Positions 38,579-50,137 of a stretch of DNA of 64,000 nucleotides are shown here, piece after piece. Made by a program: the position numbers and the translations under genes. Source of the stretch: Callipepla californica brunnescens (lineage: Eukaryota; Chordata; Aves; Galliformes; Odontophoridae); NCBI GenBank assembly GCA_023055505.1, contig JALIRH010000006.1, forward strand, positions 23,781,105 to 23,845,104, given 5' to 3'. The notes under the pieces were generated by a model. It ran no database searches, was not told where the DNA came from, and worked only from the letters and a program-made list of their open reading frames with translations. The first letter of the stretch is position 1, and every line of letters begins with the position of its first letter.

Positions 38579-38596
38579 TTTTTTTTTTTTTTTTTT
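38579..38596. repeat. T18 homopolymer
   Basis: Eighteen consecutive T between GTGA and GCATCATAG. Confidence 0.9.
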
Positions 38597-41500
38597 GCAT
38601 CATAGTTTCAATTTGTGCACTACAATTTAGGTCCATTTAATTTCTTCAATCTACTTGTATATCTGGTTTATCATGCTATATTGTCCATTTGTTTATAGCA
38701 GAAAAACCACCCCTAAATACTGGTATTTTCCAAACAGTCTGACATAGTTATGTACCCTACTTCTGTCAGTTTTTTATGCTCTCTAGGCACAAATTCTCTT
38801 GAGTCTCTTGGAGCTGCTGGGCTGTGTTTCTAGTGCTGTGATTCAGCTGCTAGGTGGTTAACAAAATGTGATACAAGCACAGATGTTTCCCTTTCTTTCG
38901 GAAAGAATAACATTCCTAATTGCAGCTGGAGAGCCAGGAATATCACCCATTATCAACAGCTCTCAGAGAGGTAGAGAGATTAGAACTGGAGCTTGAATTC
39001 AGTTTGGCAAGAAATATAGAAAAAAAGTGTTTGATCCAGCAAAGCAATTATTCTTATTCACATATGATTTTAAATGTCTGTTTTGTTTGAAGGGTTTTCT
39101 TTTTTTTTTCTTTTTAATAATGGCCTAATAAAAGTAAGAGTCCTATTCTCTCTGAGGTGGAATAGTTAGTCTAAAAATAAGAGTTCCCAAGCAGTGCCAA
39201 CCCTGATTTGTTACATCAGGGCTGTAAATATATTACTGTGCCCTCAGTTGTTTGGCATCAGTCATGCCAATGACATGACATCATGAATTCTAAAGCTTTA
39301 TTTTCTCTGCTAGTCCCCAGGTGTGGATAGGTGTGGCCATGGTGCAACACTGAATAGTTTTTATCTCCTAAGGAGCCCAGTGAATTCTCAGTAAAGCTCA
39401 CAGGCAAACGTAGCCCTTTTCTGTTGACTTTTTGACCTCATTACCAAAAGCATTAAGAGGAAGTCAGTACTGACAACACAGAACAAGAGTTTCCATTTGC
39501 ATAGTGATCTCAGAGAAAGCAGCACAAAAGCAGCCTGAGAAGCTTAAGCAAAGTTGCTGAGGCAGGTTCCTTCTTGCTTCTCTCTGTGGTACACAGCTGT
39601 TTTCTTTATTTAAAATATTTATATATACATATGTTTAATTCAAAGCCTTTAATTAAATGCTAAAGAAGCCATCTTTTTAGTTCAGTTCGACTAACAGGAG
39701 TGAGTCATCCCAAGACGGGGTGCTGTAGCTGTGCTGTGAGAGATGCTTTCCAAGGTCTGTCCCAGGCAGAGCAGCACACTGTAATTACCTCACGGGAAGT
39801 TGTCTTGTGTTCGCTGTGGTTTAAAGTTAGGATGGGTGGTGCACATTGATCTACAAGCTTCATTCTTCCAGGACTCTCCTTTTCTAAGATCAAGCCCTTG
39901 GTAATAACAGGTGCACGAAGCCTGGTCTCTTCGCTCTGATGGAGCATTCCTATGAAATAAAAAGGGAGGCACAGTGAGCAGTTATTTATATTTGAAGGAT
40001 AAGAAAGCTAGAAAGCTGCCTCTTAGAAAATGGTTGTTTATTTTTATCTTATTTTATTTTATTTTTAATTCTCTTCACATTGTTTGGTTTTTTGTAGCAG
40101 ATGAACAACCTGATCCAATTTTCAGGTTAGATCCAACACCAAATTTGGCTCTGCTCTGAGTATGGGCTTGCTCCAGGAGATCCTCCCAGACTGAGTAATT
40201 GCAGGAGTATATCAACCATCAAGCTAACTCAACCACTTTGTCAGGAATAATAGCAACAACAAAAAAAGTGACTGAACATCCATTTCTTCCTTTTTGGAAC
40301 AGTTATTTTGCATTTTGAATAGCCTGTTTTTCACACAGCTTCACTTTAAAGTAGTTCCTATTTTAATAAACCGACTGATGACCACAAATACTTGAAATTT
40401 CCAGTGCTTCATGTCTGAATCTACTGCCTGAATATCTTTGATTCTAAGTTCTATCCTTATGAGGCTTCCTTATTAAGGGCTGTGTGGATAGATAATTCTT
40501 TTGCAGAACTTCCCCCTACTGATGGCTAGTTGTTTCTCCCAATTCTGTTTATTAAGGTTTCTGCACACACTGTCCTTAAACCATTTGAGTTGCAACATAT
40601 TTTGAAGCATAAACAGTGTAAATATTAAATTGTCCACTGAAGTGGAAATAATTTAAGAGGGCTCACTCAGGCAAATCCTCCATTAGGTTTGCAGAGGAAA
40701 GGCAGTGCACATCTGGGGATTGGTGTTGTTTTCTTATGCCACCATCGCTCTCTGCCCAGTGTTGTTCTACCTTCATTCTTTGTCTTGATGCAGTTGTTTC
40801 AGCTGCAGCTGTCTCAGCTGATTTTCTTGCACATCTGCTCAGTGTTATACCCTTAAGCAGGACCAAGATCACGCTGAGGTCTCAGCTGCTGCCATTCACA
40901 TGTATCCTTAAGATACTTGCAAAGGTCAATTTATTTGAAAACTACCCAATGGAGTGGCTGAGCTGCAGGCATCTATTTTGCCTTTAGCGATCAGAAGCAA
41001 AGAGACAGGAGAAAGCAGTGGGTCCAGTAACATCTTCAGCCACTGCCGCAGTTTGCTTCAGTGAACAAGTCTCAGGACTCTTGGAATGAAACCTGGGATA
41101 TAACCACGCTACCTTATATTTAAAAAAAATTATTTCACTGTAGTTGAAATGCAGAAATGAATGCTGACCTTCATTCTTTGATGCCTAAATCTTTTGAGTC
41201 TTGGTGAATATAAGAGCATGTCAGCCTCAGTAGCTGCCAAATTTGAACTCTTGTTCAACCTGTTGAAATTTCTTCACTTCTTTTGGAAATGATGTTCTGC
41301 TGGGTTAGCCCCTCATGAAGCTTTTTCTGAGATTAATTCCTGAGGTTTCTTGGGTAGTTCCAAATCAAGTTATGTTAGAAGCTGGGATAGGTAACATTAA
41401 ATTGCTGAAAAATAACTGTTAGGATAAAGAATGAATGAATCTTCCTTCAAAAAAAAACATCTTTTACTAGATTCAGATAGGAAATTGTCACTGGATTTTC

Positions 41501-42623
41501 CTTATGTTTAACGTTTGTACATGTAGATATGCCAAGACTGTATGTCTGGATGAGGACCAGCTTTGTGGTGGAACAAGACTAAAACATCTCTTTTTGTGCC
41601 CTGATTTTCATGAAGATAACTAATACATAGGCAAAAAGCATTTGTGCTGTGCTCCAAAAGGTCGTCTTCTCTGCCATATAAAGTCAAGGAGTGAGAATTG
41701 TAAGATGTTCCTTCGAGATTAAAAAAAAAATAGTCATAGGTAGAAATCTCCAAGTTTTTCCTTTCTTCACAAAATTTTGCAGTGCAAACTCTCACATAAT
41801 TTAGATGCACTGTCCAAGTACAGTATTTCCATGTTTCCTACCTGAAAATGCTAACATCTGCATGCTGTTTTCGTTTGATAGTTGAAGAGTACAAGAATTA
41901 TAATTTCTGATTTTTGAGCAAATCTTAACAAGATTTGATTATGCAGACCGAATATAAGAATACCAAACTACGTAGCCTTCCAGGGGTTTATTTTAAGCTT
42001 GAAGTACTCAACAGATTTAGACTGGACAGTCACCAAAGCAAAAAACAAAATTTGCAGTCAGCAACAGGCATAAGTCAAAGAAAACAGTACTTTTCCATGA
42101 ACAAAACAAATGAAAGATCTGCTCACCACTCCTGCAGAAACTTGAAGTCTGAAAGAAGTACGGAACAAATGTTTCTGCTCATTCTGGAAAATGTGCTGGG
42201 ACAGGGCAGCAAAGAATGAAGGTCAGGAGTCACATAACAGGCAGCATTATGTGAGACCTGTTTGCATCATTACCTAGGAGTTGCTCTGTGAACTAAGAAA
42301 CCAAGAAAGCGGGGCTTTTGTTTTGTCTATTTAACTCAAGTTAACTTGGTTGGCTGATTGCTTTTGAAATCCCAGTTCTGAGAGGAACTCCGTAGGTATT
42401 TGTATTTACAATAGGTTGAATGAAATCCTGACTGTATTACATAACATATTTAATTGATCTTAAGTTGATTTTGGCCCAGAACCAATATTTTCATCTCCCA
42501 TTCATTTTAAAACTGACAATTCAATTCAGAAAACTGTAAGACTAGCAGAAATAAGGTCAGACTTCAACAGGATGAAAATCACAGGTTCAGTATGAAGCTA
42601 TGCTAAAGCACTTTGTAGGATTT
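38597..42623. other. Non-coding DNA, nothing recognised
   Basis: A short ATTTT-rich patch lies at about 40036-40066. The part at 40660-40990 is moderately GC-richer and open on both strands for 70-83 codons, but neither peptide resembles a known protein. No transposon ends were seen. Confidence 0.5.
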
Positions 42624-42624
42624 C

Positions 42625-42654
42625 TTTTTTTTTTCGGGGGGGGGGGGGGGGGGG
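42625..42654. repeat. T10-C-G19 homopolymer pair
   Basis: Ten T (42625-42634) and one C are followed by nineteen consecutive G (42636-42654), then CACGGGGGAGGAGG. This is the longest G run in the window and could form a G-quadruplex. Exact length should be treated with caution. Confidence 0.9.
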
Positions 42655-45600
42655 CACGGGGGAGGAGGCTGTGATTTCTAAAAGTGAGCTTGTGTCCAGA
42701 TATCTAGGTGGTTTTGAACCAGATTTAATAGGCTCAGTGTGTGCCTTAAGTCTCACGTGATCACATTTCTGTCTTCAAAATGGCAATTCCAGAGCATATT
42801 CAATACTTTAGTAGAGTGCACGCTATGTACTAATGAAAGAGGCAAAAGAAAAGGCAAGTCTTACTACTGAATTTGGACCTTCCCCCTCCCACCTCTTCCT
42901 CTTTCTTACACACTTCCTTTTTTCAGAGTAACATTACTGAATCCATTTTGTTTCAGGGACTGATAAATCATGAAGCTGAATCAAATATAGATGATGTAAA
43001 ACTTTGTCAAGGTTACTGACCAGGCCTTCACAGTACTTCCTTTGTATTTCACTTGAATCCTCGCTTGTCTTCATGTTATAATGCCATTCTTCTTCCTTCT
43101 ATTCAAGGGTTTTCTATTACCTTCCAGACTATTGTATGACTACACAAGTAACACAAAGTCCTTTGTAAGGTAGAAATCAGGCACAAAATAAACACACCTT
43201 TATCCTGTACTCTCAAAACCTTCCTTCTTTCTGCATATAAATACAATTATTCCTTAAAAAAAACAACAACAACAACAGAACAGGCTTTTATGAAGCTGAT
43301 GGTGTTAGCCAACAGGGAAATTCTTAAAAGCACTGGAAGCTTTCTTCCCTGAAGTATGTGCCTCTCCAGCAAAGCTCTTCTGCAGCTAACAATTGCCCGG
43401 TAATGTGGCTGTTCCAGTTTCCTACACTGACAGTCACAGTGCTGCCTTTAGTCTTTGTAGTAAAGGGAAATGATATACAGACACATGAAGTGGGGAAACT
43501 GGGCCTCTTAATGACACCAAGCTTTGGAATTTTCTTTGTGTGTGTTTACTCAGAACTTTCCTATTCTTGTATCCAACATAATAAAGTAATGCATTCAAGT
43601 GCCTTTTGGTTCTGCATGGCTACACAAAAGAGGGAAAAGGGGGAAAAGAGATTTTTTCCTTTGTGCAGGCTGCAGTCTTTCCAGTCTCATCTGCCTGGTG
43701 TCATTAGAGAAGCTTTATAAGGAAAGGCATGGCTCCCAGGAGTCATCAGTAGCCACAAAACATGTAGAAGGAGCTGAGATTTTCTTTGTTACTTCTGATT
43801 TCTATTGCTTGGATTAGTGAAATACAGAACAACTTAGAGCAGTAGTAAGGCCACAACTGCCTGCATATTTCTTATTTTTTCCTAGAACAGATATATATTT
43901 TTTGTCCTACTCTCTCTACTCCTTCCATAAATTTCCCACATATTTATGAACAAGTAGACTAATTTAACATGAGTCAGCCAGGAATTATAGTGTGTTTTTC
44001 TGTAACTCATCTATGTTCTGTGCTCAGTAAAACTGTTGGATTACCTAACGGGATTGCCTTAAGGATATCTGAGGGTGTTTTTCTCACTGACTACAGAATT
44101 ATTTGGACTCAGGGGCTTTTTCACTGCAGATGCCAGAACTGTCTTGTGGTATTGAGAGCACTTGAGTGAACTCTGCCCCTGTTATGCAATCTGTGCCATG
44201 GGAAGGACCCTTTGCTCTTTTTTGCACGGTGTTTGGAGCTAAGTAGAAATATGGGAACTACCAATTGTGAATGTAATTAACAAATTGTAAGTTACCAATT
44301 GGTCGCTCTAACCCAGCTCTCCCGCCATGGGTCTCTGATGGGGAATTTTTATTTTAAGCCAATGATTAAATGCTGACTTAGTAAAAGTCTTTTGTCTCTC
44401 TTGTGTTTATTGGGAATCTCAGTCCTTTAAAAAGTATTTGCTACTCAGATGCTTCATTGGGAATTATGCTACGTTGTAAGTAGCCAAAACCAAGAGGTAT
44501 ATATTTGCTTTGTATTTGTCTTTAAAGTTTTGCATATATTCTAAAATACTAGTGTTGCTTTGTTAACAAGAAACTTCTTTGGCTAGAGTGCCAGGATTTC
44601 AATTTAGAAGAGGCCCCATTGTAGACCAGAGTTGTAGAAACTGTGAACTGATGGCACGAGCATTGGATATATAGTCAAGAATTATGTGTAGTTTTAAAAG
44701 AAAAGTAAAATGGAAAGAAGTTATTTTAAAAAGCAATGGAAAAGATCTGGAAAGTGAATTTTGTGAGTGTTTGAATTGGTTTTACTGTGGAAAGGAGTCC
44801 TGAAAACTGAGGGAGTGATTAGAACTATGTTTTGGTTTTACTTTGATCCTCAGTGCAGGAGAAAATCAAAGTGGCATATATTCCTTGTATCTATCCAATA
44901 TATGCCAGAATAAATAACATTTATCTAGGATGAAAATGGCCTCATTATTAACCTTTGCATGAGCATACACATTCCTTTCGTTTATTCAGGTATAAATTAA
45001 TGTAGCTCAGACTGTGATTTTCAAAGGAGCTTTGTCGAATGAAGTTTTCCAAATCTTATAAAAATTCATTCTGGACAGCATCTAGGTTTTATGCAGTTTC
45101 TTAAATTCACTGTTAAGTGCAGCACAATTTTGCATTTTTATTTTAGTTACAACTCATGCTGACTATTTAAAATCATTCAAACAGTGAATTGGGACAGTAA
45201 TACTCTCTAATGGTTTTCTGGATTTTCCTTTCTCTCTGTAGTTTTTCATTAAGATATCTGTCAATTTAAGTTAAGTGTATTTTTGCTGCTATACTTCTAA
45301 AATTAAAATGATCTCATCCAGAACATTCAGCATGGACAACAGACCAAATGTGAAAAGGGGAAAAGTATGTTATAACTTTTCACTAATAACATAATGCAAA
45401 TATGAAATCAGATTAATAATAACAGTTATAGGAGAAAGAACACATCTTTGGTTAGTGCTGTTTAACAAACAAGATTCTAAGAAAGTCTGCCACTGACAGA
45501 TAGGATATTTCTGAGGGATTATTTATTATGTTACAGTCCCATTAGAATGCAATGAATGTGGAGATGAAGTGAATGCTTCACTGTAGACACCAGGGGGAAT

Positions 45601-46566
45601 GTTTGGTAAGAAACAAAGTTAGTTCCTGTCAGAATGAAGCAGGTAATCTGACTGATGTAGCATTGGTTTATAAAATTATGATTAATAAAAAATAAAAAAA
45701 GAGGAGGTTTTATCAAGTCTAGAGGCTGTAATGTACAAACCTTTGTTGGCTTCAAAAAAGAGTATAAGATGACCATAACAACCATGATTTAAAAGTTTCT
45801 GAAAAAATTAATGAACTAAATTTTAGCGTTATATTTGCATTTTGGTAAAAGTTTGTCAGGAAATACCTGTTTTCCCATGCCGATGCCAATATCATCTGTC
45901 TCTTGAAATAACAGTAGATGTCTGGGTTATTTCAAAACAGTCTCACAAACAGAGAAAGCAAATGTATGGAATTTGAATACATGTTAAGAATCATACTATG
46001 TATGCACATACTTAAGAGTGAAGGAGGTTAAGTGCATCACACGTGGTCTTTTTTGCTCATTTGTTTTGTTTTCTAGTGACATTTACATGGTTACTTTCCA
46101 CAGAACAGACACAGGTTTTGTCTCTGAATCAGAGGCTAGAGAAAACAGAAAATTCTGCTTAATTTTCAGTTGCTATCTGTTTATTTATTTTTATAATTAT
46201 TCTGTGAGTTTTCTAAGCAACTAACAACAAAGTATATATTCCCAAGGCTCAATGCTTTTTCATTTAAAAAAAGTGATAGAAAATGTTCTTGTGTTACTGA
46301 CATCAGCTCAAGTATTCTCTTTGTAACTGGCCAAACTCTGAGGCAATGAAAATTTGGAAATAATTCATATCCAGCTATTATATCCTGAAGTCTGGATTTC
46401 ACAGTCAGGTTTGACTGTGGGAGATACATTTGCTCAAAAGTAAATCTCTGGAGTATTGTTTTGACTCAACACATTTATACAGACAGAACCTCCAGACCTT
46501 TGAAATGTTGCTGGTTCCACTTTGGAGCCAGGAAAATGTGTTCCAATGTGCATAGCATTTTGTGTA
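42655..46566. other. Non-coding DNA, small simple repeats
   Basis: An (AAC)5 run is at 43262-43276. A 120-codon frame at 43358-43720 (+) has no recognisable domain. The words GTGGGGAAACTGGGCCTC near 43490 faintly recall the MIR core, but too little matches to call it. No gene was found. Confidence 0.45.
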
Positions 46567-46626
46567 ATTATTATTTATTATTTGCTTAAGACTGGCAGTG
46601 TGCTCAGTGCTGTGCAAGATGTAGAA
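46567..46626 (+). mobile_element. Ancient amniote MIR/L3-type repeat fragment
   Basis: TTATTATTTATTATTTGC is followed about 25 bp later by GTGTGCTCAGTGCTGTGCAA and GATGTAGAAAT. This is the same order as in the fragment at 32588-32712 and as in the old amniote family with a GTGCTAGGCGCTGTACA-type block. The copy is shorter and more diverged. Confidence 0.5.
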
Positions 46627-48255
46627 ATCGTTCTATCTAGTCTAAAAATTTCATAACTTTGAGAAGAAAATAAATAGCTCAAGGAATTTCTGGGCTTTAA
46701 AATAAAGAACAAAAATGAAGTAACATTCTTTGTGGCAAAAGAATTCATTTAAATTCACAATCTGGCTTTTATTAAAAATTGCCACTGTGTACAACACCCG
46801 CACTCCTTCTCCCCACACATAGAGTAGTGAGAAAGTTTACCATAGCTCATCACCTGGTGAAATCACTTATTTTTTCTGATTGAGGAGGTAAAAAGAGCTA
46901 CAGAACCTCTCTATGACATTGCCTTTATTACTAAAGCAGTAAACAGTGCCAGGGTAGAAGGGATAGTGTGGATGGAAAAGCATGCCAAATAAAAACTCCA
47001 GCTGTCTAAAGAGACAGTTTTAGGCAACTATAGTAGGAGCACAGTGAAAGTGTGAAAATATATTTAAACCGTATTTGTCATGAATTCTTGCATACCACAG
47101 AGGCTTCAGATTTCAAACAAATTGCATCTCTATAATCATATGAGCATCTATATTCAAATCACATTTACTGCTCTTTTACAGTTCTAGCAAAATAGCAAGG
47201 GTTACTTTCTACAAACCTGGGTATGTAGAAACTATGTGTCCCAGTACCTCTTTTCATGTGTTCCACTGCCAGATAAAAAAGGAAGTCAATTTTTATTCAA
47301 AAACTGGAATCACTTCCATTTTTGAATGAATAAATATAAAAAAATCTTCTACCCTCTGATCTAAAAATATATGCACATGGAACGAATATGTTATCTATTT
47401 TTTTTTCGTCTCTGGTCTAACTTGATATCTTCAGTGAAAAATTTCAGTGCCTGAAAATCTGTGTGAAAAAGAGCAGAAAAGGATGTGAGCCCCCCCGATA
47501 AAGTTCTCTCACAGATCTGGACAGCAAAAACCCAGGCTTTATTCCAAGCATATTCTTCTTCCTTGTTTTGTAAGATTACATGGGGAGGTCTCTGCAGCGT
47601 ATACCAGAAAGTTGCCTGTGCTGTTATCTATCAGTTGTGACCTTCACCTGACAGGTGGATGATCAGCACACTTCACACACCAACATTATCTTGCCCTCAG
47701 CTTCCACCAGCCCTGAAAGAGGGGTTTCAGTTGTGCATGAAACCAGGGTCATGCATATGGAATCAGTCTGGGGAGGCCACCATTACTGAGAGGACTCTGA
47801 GAAGATGCCTAAAATCCCTCTGATTTTTCCAGCCTTAGAGCTGGTTGGGCTTGAGATGCACAGATGTGGGTTTCAGAAACCACAGCAGCCTCTTGAAGAA
47901 ATGAAGCACAGATGGGACTAAGGCTGCTAGGGTGGTGACGAAGGGTTTTACTCCATGTTTTACTTGTTTCTTAAAACATTAATGGATCTAAACCCAATGT
48001 ACCATTGTCTAGCCTTAAAAAGAAGAAAGTTCCTCAGAAATTCCCCTATTCTGAAATACTATGGAACTTCCTGAATATGCAGAACTAAAAGCATTTTGCC
48101 AACAACATGCAATATTATTGTGAGAAAGAGGGTAGAAAAAAATATTTATTATTATTTTTTAAAATCTGACTATACAGTTTGTTTTTTTTACTTTATATTT
48201 CTTTTTAGAAATAATTCAATTTTCTTGATGTTACCCTAATACAGCAACATACTAG
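46627..48255. other. Non-coding DNA, nothing recognised
   Basis: A GC-richer patch at about 47570-47900 contains no coherent frame and no repeat I recognise. A C6 run is at about 47490-47495. Confidence 0.5.
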
Positions 48256-48257
48256 TA

Positions 48258-48791
48258 TGAGGACTGCTCCAAAATGAATATCTTGTTTTATTATATTGGC
48301 CCACCATGTCAGAGGTGAATGTTGGTAGTATGGCAGCAGAAATCGAACCTTCCTGCCAATATTCCATTACAGCTTGTTTTGTATGACAGATGGCAGCAGA
48401 GGGGGAGTCTGACAAAATGGCATCCGATATGGAAGTGTGTATGAAGCTGAGGGGTGACACTACATTTCTCCATGCAGAAAAAATGGCACCTATTGACATT
48501 CAGTGACATTTGGTTTATGGAGAACAAGCGGTGGATGTGAGTGCAGTGAGGTGGTGGGTGGTGCATTTCTGCAGCTGTGACAGTGTCACCTCTACTGGTG
48601 CAGATTTTATGAGCACAGCATGCAAGCTCTTGTTCATTGCTGGAAAAATGCATAGCTAATGGTGGTGACTATGAGAAATAGTGCTTTGTATCTGACAATG
48701 TGCTCTATCAAGTAGTGCTACTGTGCTCTTTGTGTCTGTTGTAGTTTCCATGGAAATAAATAGGAGGCATTATTTTTGGAGCAAAAAGCTT
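48258..48791 (+). mobile_element. Mariner-type (Galluhop-like) copy, 534 bp
   Basis: The left end is TGAGGACTGCTCCAAAATGA. The right end, read in reverse complement, is AAGCTTTTTGCTCCAAAAAT, and both are flanked by TA (48256-48257, 48792-48793). The internal order is the 5' untranslated block (GTATGGCAGCAGAAATCGAA, GACAGATGGCAGCAGAGGGG), the start of the transposase frame, and then the 3' block (AGCTAATGGTGGTGACTATG, GCTCTATCAAGTAGTG). Most of the transposase is deleted. Confidence 0.92.
48417..48659 (+). pseudogene. Mariner transposase N-terminal remnant
   Basis: From the ATG at 48417 one frame runs 80 codons to the TAA at 48657-48659, interrupted by a single in-frame TGA at codon 30. The stretch after the stop, with the motif VDVSAVRWWVVHF, matches the helix-turn-helix DNA-binding region of the mariner (IS630/Tc1) transposase N-terminus. 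The catalytic domain is absent because an internal deletion joins this part to the 3' end of the element, so it cannot encode an active enzyme. Confidence 0.8.
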
Positions 48792-48793
48792 TA

Positions 48794-50060
48794 CGGTCAG
48801 TGATGATAAATTTTAGCTATTCTATATTAAAGCTCGTGTTAACAGTAATTGATTTGCCCATTGTCAGTAACTGAAGATGTCTGTAACCACTTATGTTGTT
48901 TGAAGCCAACTGTTTAATTTTCTTTGATTGCGGGAAAATCAATCATCTGATGAGTGTGGGGGCTGGGAGATTCCAGATCTGCAGTGCTTTTAATGGGTAA
49001 CCTTGCGGGAAGGTATTTGCCTGTACTGAATGCTTGTAATTCCAATTCACTGGGAATGGTGGGTACCCAGCCTCAACAAATGCTGGGTGAACCTCAGTTT
49101 CCTCAGCTGTATGGCTTACGCTATAATGTGTGTGAGACTCCCAGAATGGGTAATTAATTAATGTTTTCAAAACATTCTGGGAGCTTGCGGTTAAAAAAAT
49201 ATAATCAAATGCTGTGAATGTGCAGGCAAGCCATCATTAGCATTTGTGTGCATTCTTCCTGGATTCCATCTTCCTAATCCTACAAGATCAAATATTAAGT
49301 AACAGCAGTTTTCAAAGTGCACAGACTCTGAGGACAAACAGAAAAAGAGATACTGGAAATATAATATTTGTGTGGCAGCTGACCAAAGAACGCTTCACTA
49401 AGGGGCACTTTGTGACCCTTATATATATTTTTTTTTCCATATACTGCAAGCTATTCATTGAAAGCAGTAGCTTTACTATATAAAAAAAAAACAAAAAAAC
49501 AAATCTATATCTTTTCATAGCTTAAGGATACCAGAAATGGAAAAAGAAAAGAAAAAAGACAGAGCTGCATGCCATAAGAAAAGAAAAAGAAAACAACAAC
49601 AACAACAACAAAAAACAACACCCCAAGCTCCTTCACTAATGGAAAGAGTGCTTCAGATGGCAGAGTGCTTAGCTGCAAGCCCAGGGGCACTGTGGGATTG
49701 TTTGAGTTATAACATGTGGATCGTAGCTAATATATTGTTAACACAGTGCTCAGGGCCAGATTCACTCAGGAGTACAATTTGAGACAAGCAGTGCCCTGAG
49801 GATGCAGAGGTGGAAGGGGCAATAGCCCAGCACATTTCTGAAGTGTTATGAATAAGGAGAGCATTGCTCATGTTGGGACTGCTCTCAGGAGAAGATTACA
49901 CAAATATAATAAATGAGATGTAGAGCTCTCTTAGAACAAATAATTAGAAACTGCAAATCATATCTGGCCCTTTGGGGTGTCTTTGTACTACAGATAGAAA
50001 TGCTTTTGTAATGTGAGTGTTGCAAGAAATTCAGAAGCCTTTTTCTCTGCTTTCTGTAGA
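48794..50060. other. Non-coding DNA, A-rich and AAC patches
   Basis: An A-rich tract at about 49535-49620 contains (AAC)6 at 49592-49609. The words GGGCCAGATTCACTCAGGAG near 49755 resemble text common in old amniote repeats, but the match is too short to call. No gene was seen. Confidence 0.45.
49592..49621. repeat. (AAC)n microsatellite
   Basis: Six perfect AAC units are followed by A6 and CAACA. Confidence 0.9.
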
Positions 50061-50061
50061 A

Positions 50062-50137
50062 ATTTGATCCAAGACTCAGTGAAGTGAATAATCCAGTACC
50101 ACTGGATTTAATGGGTTTTGGATTAAAATCCTAGTGC
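50062..50137. repeat. Decayed inverted repeat of old amniote type
   Basis: The left arm TTTGATCCAAGACTCAGTGA pairs imperfectly with the right arm AATGGGTTTTGGATTAAAAT, with exact pairing over ATCCAA/TTGGAT and partial pairing beyond. The wording (GATCCAA...CACTGAAGT...AATGGG...TTTGGAT) is typical of a very old dispersed repeat found in reptiles and birds. It also happens to be open in one frame after a splice-acceptor-like TTTCTGTAG, which makes it look like a terminal exon; I favour the repeat. Confidence 0.45.

Noticed and set aside
42957..43011. Exon-like segment after CATTTTGTTTCAG, open for 18 codons
   Set aside because: The 3' border (CAAGGTTACT) is a poor donor, the segment is short and no family is recognisable.
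43480..43510. MIR-like words GTGGGGAAACTGGGCCTC
   Set aside because: Only about 18 bases resemble the MIR core and the flanks do not match, so support is insufficient.
43358..43720. 120-codon open frame, + strand
   Set aside because: There is no domain, no promoter or splice context and no protein-like composition. A frame of this length is expected by chance in 64 kb.
48236..48653. Two minus-strand open frames of 87 and 114 codons
   Set aside because: They run antisense through the mariner copy, whose real (decayed) coding strand is +.
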